Shown: in pieces, positions 29,570-37,173 of the stretch | How the letters are laid out: every line of letters begins with the position of its first letter | Position numbering within the stretch: position 1 is the stretch's first letter | From: Actinomycetes bacterium | Lineage (GTDB): Bacteria; Actinomycetota; Thermoleophilia; BMS3ABIN01 | Reading direction: 5' to 3' | Assembly (NCBI GenBank): GCA_021803005.1 | Contig: JAJZQT010000005.1 | Coordinates: forward strand, 10,359-47,531 | Length of the DNA: 37,173 bases | The notes under the pieces: generated by a model | What the model saw: the letters and a program-made list of their open reading frames with translations, nothing else | Database searches by the model: none | What the model was told of the DNA's origin: nothing | Program-made: the position numbers and the translations under genes

Positions 29570-29577
29570 GAGATTGA

Positions 29578-29763
29578 ATGGCTAAGAAATCACTACAGGT
29601 CAAGGCCGGCCGCGAACCAAAGTACCAGTCCCGCGGCTATCATCGCTGCCGCCGCTGCGGCCGCCCGCGGGGCTACTACCGCAAATTCGGCATCTGCCGC
29701 ATTTGCCTGCGCGAACTGGCCCACCGGGGCGTCATTCCCGGGCTGACCAAGTCCAGCTGGTAG
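29578..29763 (+). CDS. rpsZ: 30S ribosomal protein S14, zinc (type Z) form
   Basis: This 61-residue protein is the short zinc-binding S14. The site is C24-x2-C27-x12-C40-x2-C43, within C-R-R-C-G-R-P-R-G and C-R-I-C. The end [12 protein letters not shown] is diagnostic. AGGAG sits before the ATG, next to the rplE stop. The zinc-free long paralogue is not in this window. Confidence 0.98.
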   Translation: MAKKSLQVKAGREPKYQSRGYHRCRRCGRPRGYYRKFGICRICLRELAHRGVIPGLTKSSW

Positions 29764-29775
29764 GAGGAGTTTGAG

Positions 29776-30174
29776 ATGACCATAACCGATCCTATCGCCG
29801 ACATGCTGACACGCATCCGCAACGCCAACAACGGCGCCAAGGACACTGTCGAGATGCCGGCATCAAAAATGAAGATGGATATAGCCAAGCTTCTCAAGGA
29901 AGAGGGATATATCACCGACTACGCCCTGCTGCGCGGCGAGAGTTTCGACAACATCGTCGTCGATCTCAAGTACGGCAAGGACCGCCAGAAGGTGATCTCG
30001 GGACTGCGGCGGATCAGCAAGCCGGGACGCCGGGTCTACGCCCGCAAGGACGCCATCCCCAGGGTGCTGGGCGGCCTGGGCACGGCGGTGCTGTCGACAT
30101 CCTCCGGCATCATGACCGGCAGGGACGCGGAAAAGAAGGGCGTCGGCGGCGAAGTAATCTGTTTCATCTGGTAA
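29776..30174 (+). CDS. rpsH: 30S ribosomal protein S8
   Basis: This 132-residue protein begins M-T-I-T-D-P-I-A-D-M-L-T-R-I-R-N-A. It ends with the conserved S-T-S-S-G-I-M-T-G-R-D-A-E-K-K-G-V-G-G-E-V. S8 binds the central domain of 16S rRNA and represses spc translation in E. coli. GGAGGAG precedes the ATG. Confidence 0.98.
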   Translation: MTITDPIADMLTRIRNANNGAKDTVEMPASKMKMDIAKLLKEEGYITDYALLRGESFDNIVVDLKYGKDRQKVISGLRRISKPGRRVYARKDAIPRVLGGLGTAVLSTSSGIMTGRDAEKKGVGGEVICFIW

Positions 30175-30217
30175 TCACGGAAACTGATAAAACGGCAACA
30201 GCCGGGAGAAAGATAAA

Positions 30218-30751
30218 TTGTCAAGAATCGGAAGAGCGCCAATAACCGTACCTGACGGAGTCGAGGTCACCATCGACGGCAGCGACGTCACCGTCAAGGG
30301 ACCGAGGGGCAAGCTGGCGGGAAGTTACTCGCCCGAGATGGAGATCGTCCGCGAGGACGGCGCCATCCTGGTGAAGCGGCCCACGAACCAGAAGCATCAC
30401 CGGTCCCTGCACGGGCTTACCCGGACACTGATCGCCAACATGGTCGAGGGCGTGACCAACGGTTTCAAGCGCGAGCTGGAGATCAACGGCGTCGGTTACC
30501 GGGCGACGCTCAAGGGCAACGATCTGGAAGTTCTGGTGGGCAAGTCCCATCCGGAACTGGTGAAGCCGGAGCCGGACACCTCGTTTGAGGTTCCCAAGCC
30601 GACCCAGGTAATCGTGCACGGCATCGACAAGCAGGTCGTCGGCCACCTTGCCGCCAAGATCAGGGCGCTCAGGCCGCCGGAGCCCTACAAGGGCAAAGGC
30701 ATCAAATACGTTGAGGAACACATCCGCAGAAAGGTTGGCAAGAGGGCTTAA
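30218..30751 (+). CDS. rplF: 50S ribosomal protein L6
   Basis: This is 177 residues from TTG 30218, with GGGAGAAAG at 30204-30212. It starts [12 protein letters not shown] and ends [12 protein letters not shown], the L6 signature. L6 lies near the sarcin-ricin loop. The stop shares a base with the rplR start (TAATG). Confidence 0.97.
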   Translation: MSRIGRAPITVPDGVEVTIDGSDVTVKGPRGKLAGSYSPEMEIVREDGAILVKRPTNQKHHRSLHGLTRTLIANMVEGVTNGFKRELEINGVGYRATLKGNDLEVLVGKSHPELVKPEPDTSFEVPKPTQVIVHGIDKQVVGHLAAKIRALRPPEPYKGKGIKYVEEHIRRKVGKRA

Positions 30752-31119
30752 TGGCCAAGACGACTACAGAACTTTTAGCGAGGCAGAAGGTACGGGCGCG
30801 GCGTCACCGGCGTGTGCGGCGTAAGGTCATGGGCATGCCCGACCGTCCCCGTCTGACTGTCTTCCGCTCCAACAAGGGAATCTACGCCCAGATGATCGAC
30901 GATCTCGGGGGCACGACCATCGTCTCCGCCTCGAGCCTGGACGTGAAGGAATCAGGCATCAACAAGACCCAGGTAGCGGAGAAGGTCGGCGAACTGCTGG
31001 CCGCAAGAGCCAAAGAGAAAAACATTGACAAGGTCGTTTTTGACCGCGGCGGCTATCTGTACCACGGCCGCGTCAAGGCGCTGGCCGATGGAGCTCGCAA
31101 GGGAGGAATAAAGTTCTGA
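30751..31119 (+). CDS. rplR: 50S ribosomal protein L18
   Basis: This 122-residue protein contains [23 protein letters not shown] and the C-terminal [17 protein letters not shown]18 binds 5S rRNA with L5. It overlaps rplF by one base and is followed by rpsE after one base. Confidence 0.98.
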   Translation: MAKTTTELLARQKVRARRHRRVRRKVMGMPDRPRLTVFRSNKGIYAQMIDDLGGTTIVSASSLDVKESGINKTQVAEKVGELLAARAKEKNIDKVVFDRGGYLYHGRVKALADGARKGGIKF

Positions 31120-31120
31120 T

Positions 31121-31900
31121 ATGGCAGACGCATACGAGAAAATCGAATTAGGCAGGCGGGCGCCGGAAATGCAGGAAAAAGTCGTGGCGATCAACCGCGT
31201 CGCCAAGGTGGTCAAGGGCGGGCGCCGTTTCTCCTTCACGGCGCTGGTGGTCGTAGGCGACACCGTCAACCAGGTGGGTGTCGGCTACGGCAAGGCCAAG
31301 GAAGTGCCGCTGGCCATCCAGAAGGCTGTCGAGGATGCCAAGAAGAATCTGTTCCGCGTCCCCAAGTACAAGAATACGATCACGCACAAGGTCGTCGGAC
31401 GTTTCGGCGCCGGCCGCGTGTTGATGAAACCTGCTTCTCCCGGTACCGGCATCATCGCCGGCGGCGGCGTCCGCGCCGTGTTCGAGCTCGCCGGAGTACA
31501 CGACGTGCTGGCCAAGTGTCTGGGAACCACCAACCCGATCAATATGGTCAGGGCCAGCATCGAGGGTCTGAAGTCGCTCAAGGACCCGCGTGAAGTCGCG
31601 ATGCTGAGGGGCAAGACGGTAGCAGAGATTTTGGGCACCGACAGAGCGGACAAAGCTGCGGCCGAGGCCGCGGTGGCCAGGACGGCCGCGGCAGAGAAAA
31701 CCGCTGCGGCCAAACCGGCCGCCAAGGCAAAGCCCGCGGCAGCGAAGCCCGCGGCAGCGAAGGCAAAACCGGCAGCGAAGGCGCCGGCAGCCGCCAAATC
31801 AAAACCGGTGGCCGCAAAGGCGCCGGCAGCCAAGGCCAGGCCCGCGGCAAAATCCGCAGAAAAAGAAAACGCTGACAAGCCCGCGGAGAAGAAAGATTAA
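31121..31900 (+). CDS. rpsE: 30S ribosomal protein S5 with a long Ala/Lys/Pro-rich tail
   Basis: S5 is usually about 165-200 residues; this one is 259. The conserved part ends near residue 174. It has [23 protein letters not shown] and [12 protein letters not shown]. About 85 residues follow as a repetitive tail of A-A-A-K-P-A-A-K-type units, ending in a mixed charged stretch. S5 acts at the mRNA entry, so a flexible cationic tail on the solvent side is plausible. The repetitive DNA (31643-31897) is prone to length change. Confidence 0.97.
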   Translation: MADAYEKIELGRRAPEMQEKVVAINRVAKVVKGGRRFSFTALVVVGDTVNQVGVGYGKAKEVPLAIQKAVEDAKKNLFRVPKYKNTITHKVVGRFGAGRVLMKPASPGTGIIAGGGVRAVFELAGVHDVLAKCLGTTNPINMVRASIEGLKSLKDPREVAMLRGKTVAEILGTDRADKAAAEAAVARTAAAEKTAAAKPAAKAKPAAAKPAAAKAKPAAKAPAAAKSKPVAAKAPAAKARPAAKSAEKENADKPAEKKD

Positions 31901-31903
31901 AGC

Positions 31904-32098
31904 ATGAGCCAGATCAAGGTCACACAGACAAAAAGCATAATCGGCCGGCGGGCGGACCATCGCCGGACCGTGCGCGCCCTGGGGCTCAAGCGGATCAACC
32001 ACAGCGTCGTTCACAATGACACTCCCCAGATCAGGGGGATGATCCACCAGGTGCGCTACATGGTCGAGGTCGAGGAAGTCAAAGGGAGCAGCAAGTGA
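31904..32098 (+). CDS. rpmD: 50S ribosomal protein L30
   Basis: This 64-residue protein has the L30 pattern [12 protein letters not shown] and [23 protein letters not shown] follows. L30 is absent from some bacteria but present here. The stop overlaps the rplO GTG (GTGA). Confidence 0.97.
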   Translation: MSQIKVTQTKSIIGRRADHRRTVRALGLKRINHSVVHNDTPQIRGMIHQVRYMVEVEEVKGSSK

Positions 32099-32601
32099 GC
32101 CAGGAAGAAAAGGGCACAGAAGAGGCTCGGTATCTGGGCCTCCATAATCTCAGCCCGGAGCCGGGGTCCAAGCATCCGCGCAAGCGGGTCGGGCGCGGCC
32201 ACGGCAGCGGCCACGGCAAGACATCCGGCCGCGGCCACAAGGGTTTCAACAGCCGTGCCGGCGGCGGCGTGCGCGCCGGTTACGAGGGCGGCCAGATGCC
32301 GCTCTACATGCGGCTGGGCAAGCTGCGCGGCCCCAACAAGAAAATGAGCATGCCCTTCGGTCCTTTCCGGACCCATACGACGGGCGTCAACATATCCCGC
32401 CTGGCGGACAAGTTCGAGGCCGGCGCCGAGGTCACGCCGGACGCCCTGGTGGAAAAGGGAATCATTAAAAACACCAAGACGCCGGTCAAGATACTCGGCA
32501 ATGGTGAAATTGGCAAGGCCATGACGGTCAGGGCCAACGGCTTCAGCAAGTCGGCTCGCGAAAAGATCGAAGCCGCCGGCGGCAAGGCGGAGGTCATCTA
32601 G
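32095..32601 (+). CDS. rplO: 50S ribosomal protein L15
   Basis: This 168-residue protein starts at GTG 32095 inside the rpmD stop. About 14 acidic residues precede the normal L15 start [12 protein letters not shown]. The Gly/Arg/Lys-rich [20 protein letters not shown] is characteristic. The C-terminus has [11 protein letters not shown]15 is a late 50S assembly protein. Confidence 0.97.
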   Translation: MSQEEKGTEEARYLGLHNLSPEPGSKHPRKRVGRGHGSGHGKTSGRGHKGFNSRAGGGVRAGYEGGQMPLYMRLGKLRGPNKKMSMPFGPFRTHTTGVNISRLADKFEAGAEVTPDALVEKGIIKNTKTPVKILGNGEIGKAMTVRANGFSKSAREKIEAAGGKAEVI

Positions 32602-33852
32602 TTGCTCGCTTCTCTGGCCAACGCCTGGAAGGTACCTGAACTCAGGGGCAAGCTCATCTTCACCGCCGTCATGATTGTCATCTACCGCATCGGCGCCGCT
32701 ATACCGGCCCCGGGCATCGACGTCGCCGCCCTCCAGAACCTGATCAATCAGGGCTCCGCCGGTGTGCTCGGGTTCCTCAACCTTTTCTCGGGAGGGGCGC
32801 TTTCAAAGTTTGCCATCTTTGCATTGGGAATCATGCCCTACATCACGGCATCGATTATTTTGCAGCTTCTGACCATGGCTTTCCCGGCGCTCAAGGAACT
32901 TGCGCGCGAGGGCGAGGCTGGGCAACAGAAGATCACCCAGTACACCCGTTATCTCACTGTGGTCCTGGCGCTGGCCCAGTCGGTTGGCTACACGGTGCTG
33001 TTCCGGCAGCAGGGAGCCATTCCCGACCTGGGGCCGCTCAAGCTTTACGAGATCGTCATTACCCTGACCGCGGGCACGACGCTGCTGATGTTCATCGGCG
33101 AGCTCATCAGCCAGCGCGGCATCGGCAACGGCATCTCGCTGCTGATTTTCGCCAGCATCGTCTCCAGCCTGATTCCGGGCATCGTCAAGTTCCGGACCCT
33201 GGACATCGTCACCATCGTCATCTTCCTGGCCATCGGCGCCTTGGTGATCGCCGCCATTGTCCTGGTTCAGGAAGGGCAGCGGCGGATTCCCATACAGTAC
33301 GCCAAGCGGCAGATAGGGCGGCGCATGACCACGGGCGGCAGCACTTATCTACCGCTGTCGATCAACATGGCGGGAGTCATCCCGGTCATCTTCGCCTCGT
33401 CGGTGTTGATGATCCTGCCGACGGTCGCCCAGCTCTTTCCCAACGAATCGATCCAGAGCCTGGCCAATGGCTGGCTGCGTCCTTCCGGCCCGCTGTTCAT
33501 GGTGCTGGAAACGATATTCATCATCGGTTTCACATATTTTTACACAGCCGTGCAGTTCGATCCGATCGAGCGGGCCAACGATCTCAAGAAGTACGGCGGG
33601 TTCATTCCCGGCATCAGGCCGGGCAAACCTACCGCCGTCTATCTGGACCGGGTGCTGACCAGGCTGACACTGCCGGGCGCGTTGTTCCTGGCGGCGATCG
33701 CGGTGCTGCCCCAGATCCTGATCTCGGCCCTGAACATTCCGTTTTATTTTGGCGGCACGTCGATCCTGATCGTAGTGGGCGTCGCCCTGCAGACCATGAA
33801 GCAGATGGAATCGCAACTGCTGATGCGGCATTACGAAGGTTTTCTCAAGTAA
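32602..33852 (+). CDS. secY: SecY, protein translocase channel subunit
   Basis: This 416-residue protein is a full SecY with the expected ten membrane helices. The N-terminus has A-W-K-V-P-E-L-R-G-K, then a first helix followed by G-A-A-I-P-A-P-G-I-D. The plug and second helix include L-N-L-F-S-G-G-A-L-S-K-F and G-I-M-P-Y-I-T-A-S-I-I. The C-terminus ends M-R-H-Y-E-G-F-L-K. The TTG at 32602 directly follows the rplO stop, with GGAGGT at 32589-32594. It works with the SecE at the window start. It is followed by map, not adk. Confidence 0.98.
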   Translation: MLASLANAWKVPELRGKLIFTAVMIVIYRIGAAIPAPGIDVAALQNLINQGSAGVLGFLNLFSGGALSKFAIFALGIMPYITASIILQLLTMAFPALKELAREGEAGQQKITQYTRYLTVVLALAQSVGYTVLFRQQGAIPDLGPLKLYEIVITLTAGTTLLMFIGELISQRGIGNGISLLIFASIVSSLIPGIVKFRTLDIVTIVIFLAIGALVIAAIVLVQEGQRRIPIQYAKRQIGRRMTTGGSTYLPLSINMAGVIPVIFASSVLMILPTVAQLFPNESIQSLANGWLRPSGPLFMVLETIFIIGFTYFYTAVQFDPIERANDLKKYGGFIPGIRPGKPTAVYLDRVLTRLTLPGALFLAAIAVLPQILISALNIPFYFGGTSILIVVGVALQTMKQMESQLLMRHYEGFLK

Positions 33853-33867
33853 CGACCGGGACTGGTA

Positions 33868-34659
33868 ATGATCGGCCGCAAATCTCCAGCCCAAATAGAG
33901 AAGATGGCCAGGGCCGGAGAGATCGTCGCCGGATGCCTGGAGATGTTGAAGGAAATGTGCCGGCCGGATGTTGCCACGGCGGAGCTCGACCGGGCGGCGG
34001 AGAAGTTTATCAGGGAGCATGGCGGTATTCCGACTTTCAAGGGATACCGGGGCTATCCGGCCTCGATCTGCGCCTCTCCCAATGAGATGGTAGTGCACGG
34101 CATCCCCGGGGAATACCGGCTTGCCGGCGGCGATATCGTCAGTCTCGATGTCGGCGTGACCCTGAAAGGGTGGGTCGGCGACTCGGCCATTACCGTCGAA
34201 GTGGGTGACGCCGGCAAGCTGGCGGAGCGCCTGATGGAGGTCACTGAGGCTTCCCTCTGGCGGGCGATAGCAAAGTGCCGGCCGGGGAACCACCTGGGAG
34301 ATGTTTCCCACGCGGTGCAGGAGTACGTCGAGGCCAATGGCTTTTCGGTGGTACGCACCCTGGTGGGGCACGGCATCGGCCGCAAGATGCACGAGGAGCC
34401 GCAGATTCCCAATTACGGGACATCGGGCGCCGGGCCGGAGCTAAGGGAAGGGATGGTCTTCGCCATCGAGCCGATGGTGAACGCCGGCAGCCACAAGGTT
34501 GTCGTGGGTGACGACCATTGGGCCGTCTCGACCGCGGACAGCTGCCTGTCGGCCCACTTCGAGCACACGGTGGCAGTAACCGCCGCCGGTCCGAGGGTGT
34601 TGACCGCAAGAGCGGGCGAGAAAAATAAAAGTTTGGAGGCTGTGTCATTAGTATGGTAA
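33868..34659 (+). CDS. map: Methionine aminopeptidase, type I
   Basis: This 263-residue enzyme removes the initiator methionine from new proteins. The dinuclear metal ligands are all visible: D94 (S-L-D-V-G-V), D105 (G-D-S-A), H168 (G-H-G-I-G-R), E201 (I-E-P-M) and E232 (F-E-H-T-V). H77 is the conserved substrate-site histidine. It lacks the N-terminal zinc-finger or SH3-binding extension of some type I enzymes. It sits 15 bases after secY where adk usually intervenes. Confidence 0.98.
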   Translation: MIGRKSPAQIEKMARAGEIVAGCLEMLKEMCRPDVATAELDRAAEKFIREHGGIPTFKGYRGYPASICASPNEMVVHGIPGEYRLAGGDIVSLDVGVTLKGWVGDSAITVEVGDAGKLAERLMEVTEASLWRAIAKCRPGNHLGDVSHAVQEYVEANGFSVVRTLVGHGIGRKMHEEPQIPNYGTSGAGPELREGMVFAIEPMVNAGSHKVVVGDDHWAVSTADSCLSAHFEHTVAVTAAGPRVLTARAGEKNKSLEAVSLVW

Positions 34660-34662
34660 AAT
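34633..34662 (+). promoter_or_regulatory. Possible promoter for infA inside the end of map
   Basis: TTGGAG (34633-34638) and TAAAAT (34657-34662) are 18 bases apart. The start would be near 34669, about 19 bases before infA. The -10 is good and the -35 moderate. An own promoter for infA-rpmJ and the alpha cluster is plausible. Confidence 0.35.
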
Positions 34663-34687
34663 GCGCGGTTGGCCGCGAACGGAGATC

Positions 34688-34909
34688 ATGAGTCAAAAAG
34701 AAGAAGCCATAGAACTTGAGGGAGAGGTCGTAGAAGCCCTGCCCAACACGATGTTCAGGGTAAGGCTTGATAACGACCATGAAGTTCTGGCGCACATATC
34801 CGGAAAGATGCGGATGCACTACATCCGCATCCTCCCGGGAGACAGGGTCAAGGTCGAACTTTCGCCGTACGATCTGACCAGAGGCAGGATTACTTACAGG
34901 TTCAAATAG
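34688..34909 (+). CDS. infA: Translation initiation factor IF-1
   Basis: This is 73 residues from ATG 34688, after GGAG at 34681-34684. An upstream in-frame ATG at 34661 would add nine atypical residues. The OB-fold protein shows [18 protein letters not shown]. The end is [20 protein letters not shown], the family hallmark. IF-1 blocks the A site during initiation. Confidence 0.97.
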   Translation: MSQKEEAIELEGEVVEALPNTMFRVRLDNDHEVLAHISGKMRMHYIRILPGDRVKVELSPYDLTRGRITYRFK

Positions 34910-34911
34910 TT

Positions 34912-35025
34912 ATGAAAGTACGCTCATCGGTAAAACCTATGTGTGAGAAGTGCAAGCTGGTCCGGCGGCACGGCAAGCTGCTGGTCATCTGCACCAACCC
35001 GAGGCACAAGCAGCGCCAGGGTTAA
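34912..35025 (+). CDS. rpmJ: 50S ribosomal protein L36, zinc form
   Basis: This is a 37-residue gene, too short for many gene finders. It reads [14 protein letters not shown] and ends R-H-K-Q-R-Q-G. The zinc ligands C11, C14, C27 and H32 are all present. It starts two bases after the infA stop. L36 is a small 23S domain-bridging protein. The gene order infA-rpmJ-rpsM is the bacterial standard. Confidence 0.97.
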   Translation: MKVRSSVKPMCEKCKLVRRHGKLLVICTNPRHKQRQG

Positions 35026-35096
35026 ACGCGGCTTGGCGCCGGGGCGCAAGTGGCGTCCGGCTATGCCGTCATGGATAAAACCTGGAGGTTATTGGT

Positions 35097-35468
35097 TTGG
35101 CACGAATCGCTGGAGTAAATATTCCCCGCGAGAAGCGGGCGGAGATCGGACTCACCTATATATACGGCGTGGGGCGCTCGACCGCGGGCAAGGTCCTCGA
35201 CGATCTGGGGATCGACCGCGACACGTACGTCCGTGACCTCACCGACGACGAGGTCTCGCAGCTGCGAGAGTATCTCGACCGCAACCTCACGGTGGAAGGC
35301 GATCTGCGCCGCGAGCGCTCGCAGAACATCAAGAGGCTCATGGAGATCGGCTGTTACCGTGGCCTGAGGCATCGCCGCGGCCTGCCGGTAAGGGGCCAGC
35401 GCACCAAGACCAACGCCCGCGGGCGCAAGGGACCGCGCCGCACCGTCGGCGTCAAACGCAAGAAGTAA
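35097..35468 (+). CDS. rpsM: 30S ribosomal protein S13
   Basis: This is 123 residues from TTG 35097, with GGAGGT at 35083-35088. It begins [14 protein letters not shown]. It includes Y-G-V-G-R-S-T-A and the C-terminal [14 protein letters not shown] tail that reaches P-site tRNA. It opens the alpha cluster. Confidence 0.98.
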   Translation: MARIAGVNIPREKRAEIGLTYIYGVGRSTAGKVLDDLGIDRDTYVRDLTDDEVSQLREYLDRNLTVEGDLRRERSQNIKRLMEIGCYRGLRHRRGLPVRGQRTKTNARGRKGPRRTVGVKRKK

Positions 35469-35480
35469 TCGAGGGCAGAG

Positions 35481-35876
35481 ATGGCAGCTCCAAAATCAAA
35501 AGCGCGTACGCGCCGCAAGGTCAAGAAGAACATCCCTGTGGGCCAGGCTCACATCAAGACCTCGTTCAATAACACCATCGTTTCCCTGTCTGACAAGGAA
35601 GGGAACGTGATCGCCTGGGAGAGCGCCGGCTCCGCCGGTTTCAAGGGCTCGCGCAAGTCGACTCCTTTCGCCGCCCAGGTGACCGCCGACGCCTGCGCCA
35701 AGAAGGGCATGGAGCACGGGCTCAAAAAGGTGGATGTTTTCGTCAAGGGGCCGGGTTCCGGCCGCGAAACCGCCATTCGCTCGCTTCAGGCTGCCGGCCT
35801 CGAGGTCATGAGCGTCAAGGACGTGACGCCGGCGCCGCACAATGGCTGCCGTCAGCGCAAGAGAAGAAGAGTATAG
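35481..35876 (+). CDS. rpsK: 30S ribosomal protein S11
   Basis: This 131-residue protein contains [12 protein letters not shown] and [14 protein letters not shown]. It ends [16 protein letters not shown]11 forms the platform next to the E site. It follows rpsM after 12 bases. Confidence 0.98.
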   Translation: MAAPKSKARTRRKVKKNIPVGQAHIKTSFNNTIVSLSDKEGNVIAWESAGSAGFKGSRKSTPFAAQVTADACAKKGMEHGLKKVDVFVKGPGSGRETAIRSLQAAGLEVMSVKDVTPAPHNGCRQRKRRRV

Positions 35877-35887
35877 GAGAGAATTCA

Positions 35888-36508
35888 TTGGCCAAGGATA
35901 CGTCACCAGCCTGCAAGCAGTGCCGCCGCGAGGGTTTGAAACTTTACCTCAAGGGGGAACGTTGCCTCACCGACCGCTGTGCCATCGATCGGCGCTCTTA
36001 CGCGCCGGGCGAACATGGACGCCGCCGGACCAAGCAAACCGAATATCTGACCCAGCTGCGCGAGAAGCAGAAGGCGCGCCGTTACTACGGACTATTGGAA
36101 AAACAGTTCCGCAATTATTACGAGCGGGCCAACCGCCAGACCGGCATCACCGGCGAGAACCTGTTGCGGCTGCTTGAGATCCGGCTCGACAACGTCGTTT
36201 ACCGGCTTGGCTTCGCCGTATCCCGCCGCCAGTCGCGGCAGCTGGTCATGCACGGGCATTTCATGGTCAACGGCCGCCGGGTAGACATCCCGTCGTATCG
36301 CGTCAAGCCCGACGACATCGTCGCGGTCATGGCCAGTTCGTCGGCGCGCGACCTGATCAAGGAAGCCACCGACCTGACGGCGTCGGTCTCGCCCTGGCTG
36401 CAGGCCGACCATGACAACCTTTCCGGGAAAATCCTGAAATATCCGGAACGCGAGGAGATCGATGTTCCGGTGCAGGAACAATTGATAGTGGAGCTGTATT
36501 CTAAGTGA
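35888..36508 (+). CDS. rpsD: 30S ribosomal protein S4, zinc form
   Basis: This is 206 residues from TTG 35888, with AGGAGA at 35876-35881. The N-terminus has four cysteines, C9, C12, C26 and C31, the zinc-binding form of S4. The S4 RNA-binding domain (about 95-160) shows [12 protein letters not shown] and [21 protein letters not shown]4 nucleates 16S 5'-domain assembly. A structured gap separates it from rpoA. Confidence 0.98.
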   Translation: MAKDTSPACKQCRREGLKLYLKGERCLTDRCAIDRRSYAPGEHGRRRTKQTEYLTQLREKQKARRYYGLLEKQFRNYYERANRQTGITGENLLRLLEIRLDNVVYRLGFAVSRRQSRQLVMHGHFMVNGRRVDIPSYRVKPDDIVAVMASSSARDLIKEATDLTASVSPWLQADHDNLSGKILKYPEREEIDVPVQEQLIVELYSK

Positions 36509-36525
36509 GGCAGTTTTCGAGGCAG

Positions 36526-36589
36526 GGATCGTGAACCCGGCGCTCACGATCCAACAAGCTGTGCCTTCCGGTGCAGGTTCACAATTTTT
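36526..36589 (+). promoter_or_regulatory. Alternative hairpins between rpsD and rpoA (attenuator-like)
   Basis: GGATCGTGA (36526-36534) pairs perfectly with TCACGATCC (36544-36552). GTGAACC (36531-36537) can pair instead with GGTTCAC (36576-36582), which is followed by AATTTTT (36583-36589). The two stems share GTGA and cannot form together. The second looks like a terminator. The layout suggests controlled read-through into rpoA. Confidence 0.5.
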
Positions 36590-36605
36590 AGAGACGGAGG
36601 ACGAT

Positions 36606-37173
36606 TTGCTCACATTTCAGGTCCCCAAGATCACACACGAGCAGGTAAAGGACAACAAAGGCGTTTTCGTCGTAGAGCCCCTCGACCGGGGTTTCGGCCA
36701 CACCTTTGGCAACTCGCTGCGGCGGGTGCTGCTGTCGTCGCTGGAAGGCGCGGCTGTGAGCTTGGTAAAGATAGAGGGAGTTTCTCACGAGTTTTCCACC
36801 ATCCCGGGCGTCAAGGAGGACGTGACCGACATCGTCCTCAACCTCAAGCGCCTCACCTGCCTTCTGCACGGTGAGATGGGCGAGGTCGAGGTGAGACTGG
36901 TCAAGAGCGGTCCCGGGGAAGCCACCGGCGCTGACATCGAGTGTCCCGCCGAGCTGGAGATCATCAACCCGGATCTGCACATTGCCAGCCTGGGCAAGAA
37001 GGCCAAGCTCGAGATAACCCTGACTATCAGGCGCGGACGCGGCTACGCCTCGGCCGAGAGCAACAAGGCCGCCGGCGCCGCTATCGGCGTCATTCCCATC
37101 GATTCCAATTATTCACCGGTGACCCGCGTTTCCTACGTGGTCGACCGCGCCCGGGTCGGGCAGCGTACCGACT
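36606..37173 (+). CDS. rpoA: DNA-directed RNA polymerase subunit alpha (3' truncated by window)
   Basis: The gene starts at TTG 36606, with ACGGAGGA just upstream, and is open to the window end, about 189 residues. The N-terminal dimerisation domain shows V-E-P-L-D-R-G-F-G-H-T-F-G-N-S-L-R-R-V-L-L-S-S. G-V-K-E-D-V-T-D-I-V-L-N-L-K follows. This domain assembles alpha2 and recruits beta and beta'. The C-terminal domain lies outside the window. Confidence 0.97.
   Translation, partial: MLTFQVPKITHEQVKDNKGVFVVEPLDRGFGHTFGNSLRRVLLSSLEGAAVSLVKIEGVSHEFSTIPGVKEDVTDIVLNLKRLTCLLHGEMGEVEVRLVKSGPGEATGADIECPAELEIINPDLHIASLGKKAKLEITLTIRRGRGYASAESNKAAGAAIGVIPIDSNYSPVTRVSYVVDRARVGQRTD

Overview
This window is a core information-processing locus from a GC-rich bacterium (about 60% GC or higher by eye). 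All genes lie on the + strand. Gene order, a single-copy zinc-type S14, a mid-sized RpoC without large insertions, and the RpoB sequence around the rifamycin pocket suggest an actinobacterial lineage outside the classical Streptomyces/Mycobacterium group (Thermoleophilia/Rubrobacteria-like or an uncultivated relative). This placement rests on motif memory only and is tentative.

Layout: the 3' end of secE, then nusG, rplK-rplA and rplJ-rplL (1-3199). A five-gene accessory cassette follows (3482-10130), then rpoB-rpoC (10347-17964), the str cluster rpsL-rpsG-fusA-tuf (18216-22680), the S10 cluster rpsJ to rpsQ (22712-28253), the spc cluster rplN to secY, map, infA, rpmJ (28293-35025) and the alpha cluster rpsM-rpsK-rpsD-rpoA (35097 to the window end, rpoA cut). 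The secE-rpoBC, str, S10, spc and alpha blocks are contiguous. adk, common between secY and map, is absent.

The most interesting region is the cassette between rplL and rpoB, where a plain intergenic attenuator is usual. It holds: (1) a membrane protein with three DUF202/YidH-like modules; (2) an overlapping gene with a GspE/MshE N-terminal-like domain followed by two more such modules; (3) a membrane histidine kinase with a helical extracytoplasmic sensor and HAMP; (4) a receiver-only response regulator; (5) a PEP-synthase/PPDK-like phosphotransferase with the ATP-grasp and phospho-histidine domains but an unrecognised C-terminal domain where the PEP barrel should be. The last three genes are coupled tightly (ATGA and TAA-GTG junctions). 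I infer an undescribed membrane-associated signalling and phosphotransfer system. Its ligand and acceptor cannot be read from sequence.

Other notable points: a perfect 32-bp inverted repeat that contains the rplA stop codon, with a related half-arm upstream of rpoB; an L10-type leader with terminator before rplJ; mutually exclusive hairpins in the rpsL leader and in the rpsD-rpoA gap; low-complexity Ala/Lys/Glu-rich additions in L3 (internal), L4 (N-terminal), S5 (C-terminal) and RpoB (acidic C-terminus); a four-cysteine insertion in EF-Tu; and frequent TTG/GTG starts. No rRNA, tRNA, CRISPR array, insertion sequence or prophage was seen.
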